Shown here: one piece after another, positions 17,955 to 26,867 of the stretch
Position numbering within the stretch: the stretch's first letter is position 1
Layout: each line of letters opens with the position of its first letter
NCBI GenBank assembly: GCA_017453255.1
Contig: JAFTKN010000028.1
Coordinates: 1 to 64,000 of the forward strand
Source: Clostridia bacterium
Lineage (GTDB): Bacteria; Bacillota; Clostridia; Oscillospirales; CAG-272
Direction: 5' to 3'
DNA length: 64,000 nucleotides
The notes under the pieces: generated by a model
Database searches by the model: none
Told to the model about the DNA's origin: nothing
What the model saw: only the letters and a program-made list of their open reading frames with translations
Made by a program: the position numbers and the translations under genes

Positions 17955-19684
17955 TAATTATTACCCCCTTTCTCATTGGTAGAAAACTGGGATGAATAAA
18001 TCTCTGAATAAACAGTACAGCTATCAAGAAGCTCGTTATGTGTGCCAATGCCTACAATTAATCCGTCATCAAGAACAATAATTTTGTCAGCGTGCTGAAT
18101 AGATGCTGTTCTTTGTGAAACGATAAATACAGTAGGCTTATAGTCAAGCTCTCTTAAAGCCTTTCGTAAGCTTGAATCGGTTAAATAGTCAAGAGCGCTT
18201 GAGGAATCGTCAAGAACTAAAACCTCAGGCTTGCCAACTAAGGCTCTTGCGATAGTAAAGCGTTGTCTTTGTCCACCTGAAAGGTTTTTTCCACCCTGCT
18301 CAATTACAAAGTCAAGACCCTCAGGCTTTGAATCAAGTATATCCTTAGCCTGCGAAACCTCAATAGCCTTTATTAAATCGTCGTCAGAGGCGTTTTCGTC
18401 ACCCCACAATAAATTTTGACGCAGGCTACCCTTGAATAATACAGCCTTTTGTGGAACATATCCGATTTTGTCACGCAAAATAATAGGGTCATATGCACGT
18501 ACATCTAATCCGTCATATAAAACCTGTCCCCTTTCGCAATCGTAAAAGCGACCAATAAGATTGATAAGAGAGCTTTTTCCTGAGCCTGTCGAGCCAATAA
18601 TTCCAATGGTTTCGCCCTTCTTTACTGAAAAGCTTATATCCTCAAGGGAATATTCAGGACTACCCTTATATCTAAGATACACGTTTTTAAATTCGATTAA
18701 ATTATCGGTTTTGATAGGCTCTTGCGTTATGGTTTTTTGTGATGGTGAAACCTCGAAAACAGCTTGAATTCTGTTTCCGCAGGCAATAGCCTTTGTCATT
18801 GTAATAATTAAATTAGCAAGCTTAATAAGCTCGATTAATATCTGTGACATGTAGTTATATAATGCCACAACCTCACCTGCAGAAAGTCCCTCTACATTAA
18901 ACTGAATAGCACCTACATATACTAAAATGGAAATAGCAATATTTACAATAGCATATGTAGCAGGATTCATAATAGCTGAAATTCTGCCTACAACTCTCTG
19001 GGCTTTATTAAGCGCCTCGGTCTTTTTTCTGTATTTTATATTTTCCTTTTCCTCAAGCCCGAAAGCACGAATAACTCTTGCACCCGTTAGATTTTCTCTT
19101 GTAGAATCAAGAACAGAGTCAAGCCTTCCTTGAACATTTTTGTATAGTGGAATAGTTAAGCACATTATTCCAAAAACAATGAGTGAAAGAATTAAAATAG
19201 CTCCAACAAAAACAAGTCCAGCCTTAAGGTCTATAAAAAATGCCATAATCATAGCACCAAAGACTATAACAGGGGAGCGCATAAATAATCTTAATGTAAG
19301 ATTTACACCTGTTTGAACCTGATTTGCATCACTTGTCATTCTTGTAATTAGAGTAGAAGTACCAAGCTCATCTAATTCTGTATAGGAAAGAGAGGTAACA
19401 TGCTTAAAAAGCGATCTTTTTACCTTAGAGGTAAAGCCAACAGATGCCTTTGCAGCAAAATATTGTGCAAAAAGAGTGCAGGTAAGACCAACAACACCAA
19501 GCAGGGCCATAATTCCACAGGAAAATGCTAAATTACGAGTATTGCCCTTAGGAATAGCTTCGTTTATGATATTAGCAACCACCAAAGGTATTAAAAGCTC
19601 AAAAACAGCTTCAAGCATTTTAAAAAGTGGACTTAATATACATTCCTTGCGAAAGCCACGCATAAAACGAAGTAGCTTAAACAT
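17954..19684 (-). CDS. ABC exporter subunit with degenerate Walker B (heterodimer partner 1)
   Basis: 576-aa half-transporter with six membrane helices and a C-terminal nucleotide-binding domain. Walker A is GSTGSGKSS and the signature a full LSGGQRQRF. Walker B reads VLVLDDSSSALD, with Asp in place of the catalytic Glu, and the switch position reads VSQRTAS instead of a histidine. This is the typical non-hydrolysing half of a heterodimeric exporter, paired with the canonical half encoded next. First gene of the operon; AAAGGAG upstream of the ATG. Confidence 0.92.
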   Translation of the reverse strand: MFKLLRFMRGFRKECILSPLFKMLEAVFELLIPLVVANIINEAIPKGNTRNLAFSCGIMALLGVVGLTCTLFAQYFAAKASVGFTSKVKRSLFKHVTSLSYTELDELGTSTLITRMTSDANQVQTGVNLTLRLFMRSPVIVFGAMIMAFFIDLKAGLVFVGAILILSLIVFGIMCLTIPLYKNVQGRLDSVLDSTRENLTGARVIRAFGLEEKENIKYRKKTEALNKAQRVVGRISAIMNPATYAIVNIAISILVYVGAIQFNVEGLSAGEVVALYNYMSQILIELIKLANLIITMTKAIACGNRIQAVFEVSPSQKTITQEPIKTDNLIEFKNVYLRYKGSPEYSLEDISFSVKKGETIGIIGSTGSGKSSLINLIGRFYDCERGQVLYDGLDVRAYDPIILRDKIGYVPQKAVLFKGSLRQNLLWGDENASDDDLIKAIEVSQAKDILDSKPEGLDFVIEQGGKNLSGGQRQRFTIARALVGKPEVLVLDDSSSALDYLTDSSLRKALRELDYKPTVFIVSQRTASIQHADKIIVLDDGLIVGIGTHNELLDSCTVYSEIYSSQFSTNEKGGNN

Positions 19685-19716
19685 TTTTGTTACTCCTTTC
19701 CAAAAATTCTCATTAA

Positions 19717-19745
19717 ATTATATCATACAATAATATTAAAATCAA
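19717..19745 (-). promoter_or_regulatory. Promoter of ABC exporter-pyk operon
   Basis: Minus strand -35 TTGATT (19740-19745), 17-base spacer, -10 TATAAT (19717-19722). It is immediately downstream of the RNase J terminator. Confidence 0.85.
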
Positions 19746-19754
19746 TTATATTAT

Positions 19755-19788
19755 AAAAAATTCCCACGCAATATTTTGCGTGGGAATA
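19755..19788 (-). terminator. Terminator of RNase J gene
   Basis: 11-bp stem TTCCCACGCAA/TTGCGTGGGAA (19761-19786). On the minus strand it is followed by TTTTTTATAA. Confidence 0.88.
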
Positions 19789-19793
19789 TATTA

Positions 19794-21641
19794 TTAAATG
19801 TTCATAAGTATCGGTAGTATAACAGGCTTACGCTTTGTTTTTGCAAAAACATACTTAGTAATAGCATTTTTAAGTATGCTTTTAAGCTCATTCCATTCCT
19901 TAACGCCCTCGTCAAGAGCATCAATTAAAACTCTTGTAGCAACGTCCCTTGCGCCGTTTACTAATTCCTCATTTTCTCTTACATAAACAAAGCCACGAGA
20001 GATAATTTCAGGGCCAGACATTAAAATGCCCTCCTCAAGGCTGACTGAGGCTACAGCGATAATAAGACCACTTTCGGCAAGATTTTTTCTATCGCGCAAA
20101 ACAATATTACCAACATCGCCAATTCCACTTCCGTCAATTAGCACCTTGCCAGCTTGAACAACGCCGTTAAATCTTGCTCCGTCCTCGTCAATCTCGATAA
20201 CCTTACCTATATCAGAAACGAAAATGTTTTGTGGATTCATTCCCATTCCCTCAGCTAATTCCTTATGCTGAATAAGGTGTCTGTATTCACCGTGAACAGG
20301 CATAAAATATTTAGGCTTTGTAAGGGCATGCATTAGCTTTAACTCCTCTTGACAGGCGTGACCTGAAACGTGCACCTCCACACTTGAATCGTGATATACA
20401 TTAACGCCACGGCGATACATCTCGTTTACAATTTTACCAACCAATGGCTCGTTTCCAGGAATAGCACTTGAAGAAAGCACGACCAAATCCTTGTCAGTAA
20501 GTACAACCTTGTCGTGATCTGAAAATGCCATACGATAAAGAGCACTCATAGGCTCGCCTTGACTTCCAGTTGTAACTATTGTTAATTTTTCAGGTGGATA
20601 CTTTTTGATTTGATCAATATCAATAAGCACTCCGTCAGGCACATTCATATATCCAAGCTTAACAGCAGCATTTACTACATTAACCATGCTTCTGCCAGTA
20701 ACAGCAACCTTTCTTTCGTGGCGAATGCTTGCATCAATAATCTGCTGAACTCTGTGAACATTAGAGGCAAAGGTAGCTATTATAAGCCTCTTGTCCTTAG
20801 CCTGTGAAAATATTTTTTCAAGAGAGAAGCCAACGCGCCTTTCAGAAGGCGTAGAGCCAGCTCTTTCCACGTTGGTCGATTCACAAAGAAGCATCAGAAC
20901 ACCATCGTTTCCAAGCTGACCTAAACGAACAATATCCATCATTTCTCCATCTATAGGAGTAGTATCAAGCTTAAAATCTCCTGTATGAATAACCATACCC
21001 TGTGGAGTAGATATAGCAAGTGCACAAGCATCAGCGATAGAGTGGTTTACTCTGATAAATTCGATTTTAAAGCAACCAACGCTTACCTTATCGCCAACAT
21101 TTACATTGTGCAATTTTGCACTATTAAGTAGCTTATGCTCCTCAAGCTTATTTTCCAAAATGCCGAGAGTGAGCCTTGTGCCATAAACTGGAACATTCAT
21201 ATTCTTTAAGAAATAGGGTAGTGAGCCAATATGGTCCTCGTGTCCGTGAGTTAGGAAAATACCGCGAACCTTTTCAATGTTATTCTGAATGTGTGTAAAA
21301 TCAGGAATAACAAGGTCAACACCAAGCATATCGTCGTTTGGAAATCCAATACCGCAGTCAACGATTATAATATCGTTACCACATTCCAAAACGGTCATAT
21401 TTTTTCCTATTTCATTAAGACCACCTAAGGAATAAATTCTTAGCTTAGGCTGTTTTGGCTTTTTAACCTCTTTTTTCTTCCTCGTAGTAGGCTTTTTTAC
21501 TGACTTAGTGGACTTTTTAGATAATGAGCCCGAAGTTACCTTTCTTGAGGAGCTTTTTTCCAAGGAGCTTATGGAAAGCTCCTTAGCTGTTGCCTTTTTT
21601 GAAGTGGGCTTTTTCCATTTGCCCTGCTTTTTTTCTTGCAT
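19794..21641 (-). CDS. rnj: Ribonuclease J
   Basis: Metallo-beta-lactamase/beta-CASP exo- and endoribonuclease of mRNA turnover and rRNA processing, about 615 aa. The zinc motif THGHEDHIGS is at 131-140. Beta-CASP motifs TTGSQGEPMSAL and HVSGHACQEEL and the C-terminal degradosome-like domain are present. About 66 residues before the catalytic core are extremely Lys/Ser/Thr-rich, an unusual basic extension. The frame extends to a TTG at 21668, but GAGG just upstream of the ATG at 21641 supports the shorter start. A leader of about 90 nt precedes it. Confidence 0.93.
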   Translation of the reverse strand: MQEKKQGKWKKPTSKKATAKELSISSLEKSSSRKVTSGSLSKKSTKSVKKPTTRKKKEVKKPKQPKLRIYSLGGLNEIGKNMTVLECGNDIIIVDCGIGFPNDDMLGVDLVIPDFTHIQNNIEKVRGIFLTHGHEDHIGSLPYFLKNMNVPVYGTRLTLGILENKLEEHKLLNSAKLHNVNVGDKVSVGCFKIEFIRVNHSIADACALAISTPQGMVIHTGDFKLDTTPIDGEMMDIVRLGQLGNDGVLMLLCESTNVERAGSTPSERRVGFSLEKIFSQAKDKRLIIATFASNVHRVQQIIDASIRHERKVAVTGRSMVNVVNAAVKLGYMNVPDGVLIDIDQIKKYPPEKLTIVTTGSQGEPMSALYRMAFSDHDKVVLTDKDLVVLSSSAIPGNEPLVGKIVNEMYRRGVNVYHDSSVEVHVSGHACQEELKLMHALTKPKYFMPVHGEYRHLIQHKELAEGMGMNPQNIFVSDIGKVIEIDEDGARFNGVVQAGKVLIDGSGIGDVGNIVLRDRKNLAESGLIIAVASVSLEEGILMSGPEIISRGFVYVRENEELVNGARDVATRVLIDALDEGVKEWNELKSILKNAITKYVFAKTKRKPVILPILMNI

Positions 21642-21730
21642 AATAACCTCATATAACGGGATAGTCAAGCCTGTATAAACGACCCCACGCTTGCGACACC
21701 GTATTTTTTAAAACGAATTTTGATATAAGT

Positions 21731-21759
21731 ATTGTATCATAAAATATATAATAAGTCAA
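21731..21759 (-). promoter_or_regulatory. Promoter of RNase J gene
   Basis: Minus strand -35 TTGACT (21754-21759), 17-base spacer, -10 TACAAT (21731-21736). The resulting leader of about 85-90 nt could be a site of autoregulation. Confidence 0.85.
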
Positions 21760-21768
21760 GTTTAACTG

Positions 21769-22026
21769 CTAAATAAAAAGTGTAATAACAAAGGCTATAA
21801 TAGCACCCAAAAGTAGTCCACAGCTAAATGTATAAATAAGCCTTCCAAATACTCCTTTTTTCCTTTTTGATATTTTAGTTGTACCGAGTATTCTTTCTGC
21901 CTCGCACAAAACTTCGCTTTCTATAAAATGCTCGCAATTATCCTTCATAACAAAATATGCCTCGTCAAAATAGGGGCTTTTGATATTTCTTAATTGCATA
22001 ATTCTTCTTTCGTATCCGTTTATCAT
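21769..22026 (-). CDS. Small membrane-anchored protein of unknown function
   Basis: I do not recognise a family. From the ATG at 22026 it is 85 aa: a charged N-terminal part with scattered Cys (MINGYERRIMQLRN, CEHFIESEVLCEAERIL), a basic stretch KISKRKKG and a C-terminal membrane helix (about 62-85). The frame extends 16 codons further to an ATG at 22074, but those codons (MENSLTYRAKKAWRN) come from a dispersed repeat, while GGAGG at 22032-22036 is spaced correctly for 22026. So the repeat inserted just upstream of, or supplied the leader for, this gene. Confidence 0.6.
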   Translation of the reverse strand: MINGYERRIMQLRNIKSPYFDEAYFVMKDNCEHFIESEVLCEAERILGTTKISKRKKGVFGRLIYTFSCGLLLGAIIAFVITLFI

Positions 22027-22036
22027 AAAATTCCTC

Positions 22037-22108
22037 CAAGCTTTTTTAGCACGGTAAGTCAAGCTATTTTCCATTTCAAACCAATTTGGTTCGATTTCCG
22101 TAAGGCTA
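22037..22108 (-). repeat. TAGCCTTAC repeat, copy A
   Basis: 72 bp. Read on the minus strand it starts TAGCCTTACGGAAATCGAAC, has the palindrome AACCAAATTGGTT, then TGAAATGGAAAATAGCTTG, and ends TAAAAAAGCTTG. It matches copies B (36562) and C (50997) over the whole length. It lies 34 bases after the spmB stop and touches the ribosome site of the 85-aa gene. Confidence 0.88.
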
Positions 22109-22142
22109 GTAGCTTATTGTTTGCCAAAATATTTTTATTTAT

Positions 22143-22670
22143 TCAGAAAAATAATCGGCACAAAATACAGGAAAGAAATATAGAAAAAACAGAAACAAAA
22201 AGTGCAACAGGCATAGCATGACGTGTTTTTGTTATTTTTGTCATAGAAAAATAAACACAAATAATATAAATGAAGGTGTCTGTTGAAGCGAGAATAACCG
22301 AGGCGCAAAGAGAGGGAAAGGAGTCAGGACCATATGTGCTAAGTATTTCCCCGTATGTAGCAAGCGAGGCACTTCCAGATATAGGGCGAGTAAGAATAAG
22401 TGGAAAAATTTCCTTAGGAATACCAATAAAATCAAAAGCAGGGGATAAAAAATCACTTATAATTCTGCATGCTCCAGAGGCAGTAAACATACTTACAGCT
22501 ACAATAAGGGCGCACATAGTTGGTAAAAGAGAAACTGCTGATTTTATTCCATTTTTAGCACCTGTTAAAAAGCTATTAAAATAGCTTTTTTTGCCAAATA
22601 AAATTACAAGAGCAACAAGTGTTAAAATTGTAGGAATTACAAAATATGAGATTTTTTCAAGTATCTCCAT
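22143..22670 (-). CDS. spmB: Spore maturation protein B
   Basis: 175-aa integral membrane protein with the Gate/nucleoside-recognition fold. Motifs RPISGSASLATYGEIL and STDTFIYIICVYF are typical of SpmB. SpmA and SpmB are needed for full dehydration of the spore core. The start overlaps the end of spmA by 14 bases, so the two are translationally coupled. No terminator is evident before the repeat copy A that follows. Confidence 0.92.
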   Translation of the reverse strand: MEILEKISYFVIPTILTLVALVILFGKKSYFNSFLTGAKNGIKSAVSLLPTMCALIVAVSMFTASGACRIISDFLSPAFDFIGIPKEIFPLILTRPISGSASLATYGEILSTYGPDSFPSLCASVILASTDTFIYIICVYFSMTKITKTRHAMPVALFVSVFSIFLSCILCRLFF

Positions 22671-23238
22671 TAATTTTACCTATCAGCTTGCAAAGAATAA
22701 TTCCAATTAGCATACAAGCAAGGGAGCAAATCCAAACAGGGACAATAATTTCATATGTAATTGATGCCCCCTGAGAAAGACGCATAGAAATAACAGTTGT
22801 AGGAACTAAATTGAAGCAAGCACATCCTAAAATGCAAAGAGTTATCATATCATTTGTAGCTTTATTGCTGTTTCTTCCCTTATTCATTTTGTCAATTGCT
22901 GAAAGGGCAAGTGGAGTAGTAGCGTTAGAAAGGCCTAAAACACCTGCACTAACGCAGGCAGTAATCTCCTCACAGCCCTCACCACTTTTAAAGGCTCTTG
23001 GGAAAATATGCTTTAAAACAGGACGTAAAAGCCTTGAAAGCTTAGATATAAATCCACAATCCCTTAAAACCTCCATGACACCATTCCAAAGAGCCATAAA
23101 GCCAATAATTGAAATAATTATATTAACGCTTTTAGTAGCTCCTTGTAAAATTGAATCACCAAGAAGCTTCATATCTCCATTAAAAATCCCAAAAACAAAG
23201 GAAATAATACAAATTATAGAAAAGCATTTTCCAAGCAT
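22657..23238 (-). CDS. spmA: Spore maturation protein A
   Basis: 193-aa membrane protein with the nucleoside-recognition (Gate) domain. Seen: GFMALWNGVMEVLRDCG, LRPVLKHIFPRAF, and GLSNATTPLALSAIDKMN, which is highly characteristic of SpmA. First gene of spmA-spmB. The ribosome site TTGGAG precedes the ATG. The upstream region does not show a vegetative promoter in this direction, in line with control by a sporulation sigma factor, though I cannot identify the exact site. Confidence 0.92.
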   Translation of the reverse strand: MLGKCFSIICIISFVFGIFNGDMKLLGDSILQGATKSVNIIISIIGFMALWNGVMEVLRDCGFISKLSRLLRPVLKHIFPRAFKSGEGCEEITACVSAGVLGLSNATTPLALSAIDKMNKGRNSNKATNDMITLCILGCACFNLVPTTVISMRLSQGASITYEIIVPVWICSLACMLIGIILCKLIGKINGDT

Positions 23239-23273
23239 AATAACTCCAAATTGTAAATAATTGTAAAATATTG

Positions 23274-23302
23274 TTGACTATAAAGTAAAAAAATGGTAAA
23301 AT
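23274..23302 (+). promoter_or_regulatory. Promoter of AbrB-type regulator
   Basis: -35 TTGACT (23274-23279), 17-base spacer, -10 TAAAAT (23297-23302). Confidence 0.8.
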
Positions 23303-23341
23303 AAAGACAATAAAAATCGAAATGCGACGAGAGGTGACAAT

Positions 23342-23587
23342 ATGAAGGCAACAGGAATAGTTAGACGCTTAGATGAGCTTGGTAGAATAGTATTGCCTAT
23401 GGAAATACGTAATAACTTTAATCTCGAGCCAAAGGATCCAGTAGAAATATTTGTAGATGGAGATCGTATAATATTAATGAAATATCAGCCCTGCTGTATA
23501 TTCTGTAAAAGCACAAAGGATAATGTAATATACAACGAAAAGCGTGTTTGTAAAGCCTGTATAGAAAAGCTCAAAAAGGAGCTATAA
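23342..23587 (+). CDS. AbrB/SpoVT-family transition-state regulator with zinc-ribbon tail
   Basis: 81 aa. The N-terminal swapped-hairpin DNA-binding domain is classic (GIVRRLDELGRIVLPMEIR). The C-terminal 32 residues hold CCIFCKS and CKAC, two cysteine pairs likely binding zinc, a form common in Clostridia. It probably regulates growth-phase or sporulation genes as a dimer or tetramer. It is followed after 68 bases, including a GC-rich hairpin, by the GH95 gene on the same strand; cotranscription is possible. Confidence 0.9.
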   Translation: MKATGIVRRLDELGRIVLPMEIRNNFNLEPKDPVEIFVDGDRIILMKYQPCCIFCKSTKDNVIYNEKRVCKACIEKLKKEL

Positions 23588-23600
23588 AAAATATATGAAA

Positions 23601-23624
23601 ATGGCGGGATTTTAATTCCGCCAT
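23601..23624 (+). terminator. Hairpin between AbrB-type gene and GH95 gene (weak terminator or attenuator)
   Basis: Stem ATGGCGG/CCGCCAT with a short AT loop. No T-tract follows (TTAAAAC), so it may only attenuate read-through or protect the upstream message. Confidence 0.45.
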
Positions 23625-23655
23625 TAAAACGATAAATATTAAAAGGAATATACAT

Positions 23656-25950
23656 ATGGAAAAAGTATTAAAATATAGCTATAGTGCAAGTTGCTTTGAG
23701 GAGGCTTTACCACTCGGTAATGGTCAGCTTGGTGCTATGGTTTATTCAGGAACAGATATTGATAGAATTTCGCTTAATCACGACACCCTCTGGTCAGGTA
23801 AGCCTGGAGATACCTTTGTAGAAGGAGCGTATGAGTCAAATGAAAGAGCAAAGGCGCTTGTGAACGAGGGTAGAAGACATGACGCTCAAAGAGAAATAGA
23901 GGAAAACTTTACAGGAACATGGCTAAACTCTTATATGCTCTTAGGTACACTATATATAAAGAACCTAAGCGATAATGGAGAGGTGACAAATTATAAGCGT
24001 ACTCTTGATATGGAAAAGGGTATAGTTAATTTAAGCTATGAGCAAAATGGTGTATCATATAAAAGAGAATATTTTGTATCCTGTCCAGATAACTGTATGA
24101 TGATTAAAATCACATCATCACAGCCTGCAAGCTATGAGCTTTATGGTGATTGTGTTGGTAAAAGCCATGTAACCTCATGGCACGAAAACTTATATTTTTC
24201 AGGTGAATGTCCAACTGCCTTAGCGCCAAGCTATCGCAAGGACGAAAAGCCAATTATCTATGACGGAAACGGAGTTAAGGCTGATGCTATTGCACGTGTA
24301 AAAACAGATGGAGAGGTAATGCCTGTTACAGATTCTAAGATAACAGTTAAAAATGCAAAAGAGATAGTAATCTATTTTGTTACCGAAACAAGCTTTGTAT
24401 CCTTCGATAAGCTTCCTAATAAGCCTACCTTCTATCCTTGTGTAGAAAGAATGGATAGTCTTTTTGAAAAAAGCTATGATGATATCAAAAAGAAGCATAT
24501 AGAGGACTTTTCAGGTCTATTTAATAGAGTAATTACCGATTTTGGTGGTAACGAAAGCGACCTCGATACCGACGAAAGATTGAAGCAGGAAAATAAAGAC
24601 TTAGGTCTTTGCGAGCTTCTATATAATTTTGGTAGATATCTTGTAATATCAGCATCAAGAGAGGGAACACAGGCAACAAATCTTCAGGGTATTTGGAACG
24701 AAAGCTATTATGCGCCTTGGTCGTCAAACTATACATTAAACATAAATGCAGAAATGAACTATTGGCCTGTGCTTATGAATGATTTAGTATGCTGTAATGA
24801 TCCAATTATTAACCTTACGAAAAATATCAGCGTAAATGGTAGAGAAACAGCAAAAAGACTATATCATGCAGACGGCTTTGTATCTCATCATAATAGTGAT
24901 TTATGGGCACACACAACACCAGTTGGCTCTAAGGTCGAAAATTCAACGCAATATGCGTATTGGAATATGTCATCTGGCTGGCTATGCCGTCATCTTTACG
25001 AGCATTATGAATATACTCTTGATAAGGATTATTTAAGAAATACTGCATATCCAATAATGAAGGAGGCAGCGAAATTCTACCTTTCTGTAATGGAAGAATT
25101 TAATGGTAAATATATCGTTACCCCATCAACCTCACCTGAAAATAGCTACAACGAGGCTGACCATTGGATTTATCTAAGTAAATATACAGTAATGTCACAG
25201 TCAATCGTTGAGGATTTATTTAAAAATGTATCAAAATCTGCTGAAATTTTAGGCATTAGTGATGATTTTACAAAGGAAATCAATGCTAAAAAGGACAAAA
25301 TTGGTATTTATGAAAGGGGTAGCGAGGGACAGCTTCTTGAATATGACGGAGAATATGAGGAAACTGATATATTCCATCGTCACGTTTCTCACCTCTATGC
25401 CTTCTATCCAGCAGACCTTGTAACAACAGAAAATAATCCAGAGGTTGCTCATATGGTTAGACGCTCCCTTGAAAGACGTGGTGATGAGGGAACAGGCTGG
25501 AGCATGGGCTGGAAGGTTAATTTGTGGGCTAAGCTAAAGGACGGAGATAGAGCATTGAAGCTCGTTAAAAATCAGCTTCGCTTTATGCCTGCTAAGCCTG
25601 ATGATAAAGTTGATATGTGGCACGCAGGTGGAACATATGCAAATATGTTTGACGCACACCCACCTTTCCAAATTGATGGAAACTATGGCGTTTGTGCTGG
25701 TATTGCTCAAATGTTTTTACAATGTGAGGATGGAAAGATAAGAATACTTCCTGCATTACCATCAGAAATGAAAAAGGGTAGCATAAACGGACTTTTGGCT
25801 AAGGGCAACATTAAGGTTGATATCTCTTGGGAAAATAACAAGCTAAAGAGCTTAAAACTTGTAACACCGATAACCCAAACTGCTATAATAAATATTGATG
25901 GAGCTGATAAGATAGTATCACTCGAGGCTGGAAAGCCATTTGTGATGTAA
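23656..25950 (+). CDS. GH95 alpha-L-fucosidase-like glycoside hydrolase
   Basis: 764-aa inverting glycosidase of family GH95. Start motif EALPLGNGQLGAMVYSG with TLWSGKPGD (about 16-52), linker, then an (alpha/alpha)6 catalytic barrel. By comparison with the Bifidobacterium 1,2-alpha-fucosidase, the active-site residues are N362 and N364 (TLNINAEMNYW), acid E495 (STSPENS) and base D674 (FQIDGNYG); all are present. No signal peptide, so it acts inside the cell on imported fucosylated (or galactosylated) oligosaccharides. No transporter gene lies beside it. Confidence 0.92.
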   Translation: MEKVLKYSYSASCFEEALPLGNGQLGAMVYSGTDIDRISLNHDTLWSGKPGDTFVEGAYESNERAKALVNEGRRHDAQREIEENFTGTWLNSYMLLGTLYIKNLSDNGEVTNYKRTLDMEKGIVNLSYEQNGVSYKREYFVSCPDNCMMIKITSSQPASYELYGDCVGKSHVTSWHENLYFSGECPTALAPSYRKDEKPIIYDGNGVKADAIARVKTDGEVMPVTDSKITVKNAKEIVIYFVTETSFVSFDKLPNKPTFYPCVERMDSLFEKSYDDIKKKHIEDFSGLFNRVITDFGGNESDLDTDERLKQENKDLGLCELLYNFGRYLVISASREGTQATNLQGIWNESYYAPWSSNYTLNINAEMNYWPVLMNDLVCCNDPIINLTKNISVNGRETAKRLYHADGFVSHHNSDLWAHTTPVGSKVENSTQYAYWNMSSGWLCRHLYEHYEYTLDKDYLRNTAYPIMKEAAKFYLSVMEEFNGKYIVTPSTSPENSYNEADHWIYLSKYTVMSQSIVEDLFKNVSKSAEILGISDDFTKEINAKKDKIGIYERGSEGQLLEYDGEYEETDIFHRHVSHLYAFYPADLVTTENNPEVAHMVRRSLERRGDEGTGWSMGWKVNLWAKLKDGDRALKLVKNQLRFMPAKPDDKVDMWHAGGTYANMFDAHPPFQIDGNYGVCAGIAQMFLQCEDGKIRILPALPSEMKKGSINGLLAKGNIKVDISWENNKLKSLKLVTPITQTAIINIDGADKIVSLEAGKPFVM

Positions 25951-25993
25951 GCTCTAAATTTATATAGTAGTATGGTGCTATTGGAGGTACATA

Positions 25994-26836
25994 ATGAAAA
26001 ATTTGGGATATTATAACGGCAAAATCGGTGAAATTGAGGAAATTTCAATACCGATGACCGATAGGGCATTCTATTTTGGAGATGGGGTGTATGATGCGGT
26101 AATGTGTCGTAATAATATCCCTTATCTTTTATGTGAGCATATAAACAGATTATATGAAAATTGTCATCTTTTAGGCATAACCGTTCCTAAAACCAAGGAG
26201 GAGCTTTCTCACATCATTAAAGAGCTTTGCAAACGTGTTGATGGTAATGAAAAATTTGTTTATTTTCACGTATCAAGAGGAAGTGGTATAAGAGACCACG
26301 CATTTTGCGAGGGAAACGGTAACCTTTGTATAATGATAAAGCCACAAAATGTGGGAGACGTGTACGAAAAGGTTGATTTATGCACTACAAACGATTACCG
26401 TTATGGCTACTGCAATATAAAGACCTTGAACCTTTTACCAAGCGTGCTTGCTGCCCAGCTTTCCAAGGATAATAAATGTGAGGAAGCTATCTTTATAAGA
26501 GATGGATATGTGACTGAATGTTCACACAGTAATGTGTCAATTTTAAAAAATGGTGAGCTTATAACAGCTCCTGCTGATAGACATATTTTACCAGGGGTTA
26601 CAAGAGCTCATCTCATAAAAAAAGCAAAAGAAGCAGGCATCTTAGTAAGAGAAGAAAAATATACAGAAAAAGAGCTTTTTGAGGCAGATGAAATACTTAT
26701 AAGTAGCTCCTCAAAAATGATAAAAAGCGCAAAACGCTTAAACGGCAAAAGTGTTGGTGGTAAGGACTTTAAGAATTTAACATACCTACAATGCGCAATT
26801 TATAGTGATTATTTGACTAACACAACAATAAAATAA
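25994..26836 (+). CDS. dat: D-amino-acid aminotransferase-like class IV PLP enzyme
   Basis: 280-aa fold-type IV transaminase. Seen: GYYNGKIGEIEEISIPMTDRA start, RGDGVYDA-like FGDGVYDAV, PLP lysine K143 in IKTLNLLPSVLA, and the cofactor-binding VTECSHSNV and LPGVTRAHLI. Best match is D-alanine aminotransferase, which makes D-Glu/D-Ala for peptidoglycan; branched-chain aminotransferase or aminodeoxychorismate lyase are the alternatives in this superfamily. AGGAGG-like site GGAGGT upstream. Follows GH95 by 43 bases. Confidence 0.85.
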   Translation: MKNLGYYNGKIGEIEEISIPMTDRAFYFGDGVYDAVMCRNNIPYLLCEHINRLYENCHLLGITVPKTKEELSHIIKELCKRVDGNEKFVYFHVSRGSGIRDHAFCEGNGNLCIMIKPQNVGDVYEKVDLCTTNDYRYGYCNIKTLNLLPSVLAAQLSKDNKCEEAIFIRDGYVTECSHSNVSILKNGELITAPADRHILPGVTRAHLIKKAKEAGILVREEKYTEKELFEADEILISSSSKMIKSAKRLNGKSVGGKDFKNLTYLQCAIYSDYLTNTTIK

Positions 26837-26866
26837 AAAAACTCCGACACGTGTCGGAGTTTTTTT
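26836..26866. terminator. Bidirectional terminator dat/sleB
   Basis: Loopless palindrome AACTCCGACAC/GTGTCGGAGTT with A and T runs on either side. It carries the same CGACACGTGTCG core as the hemW terminator. Confidence 0.9.
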
Positions 26867-26867
26867 A

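Noticed and set aside
23601-23655. Separate promoter for the GH95 gene
   Set aside because: I looked for -35/-10 pairs in the 68-base gap and found none; the hairpin there lacks a T-tract, so read-through from the AbrB-type gene is more likely.
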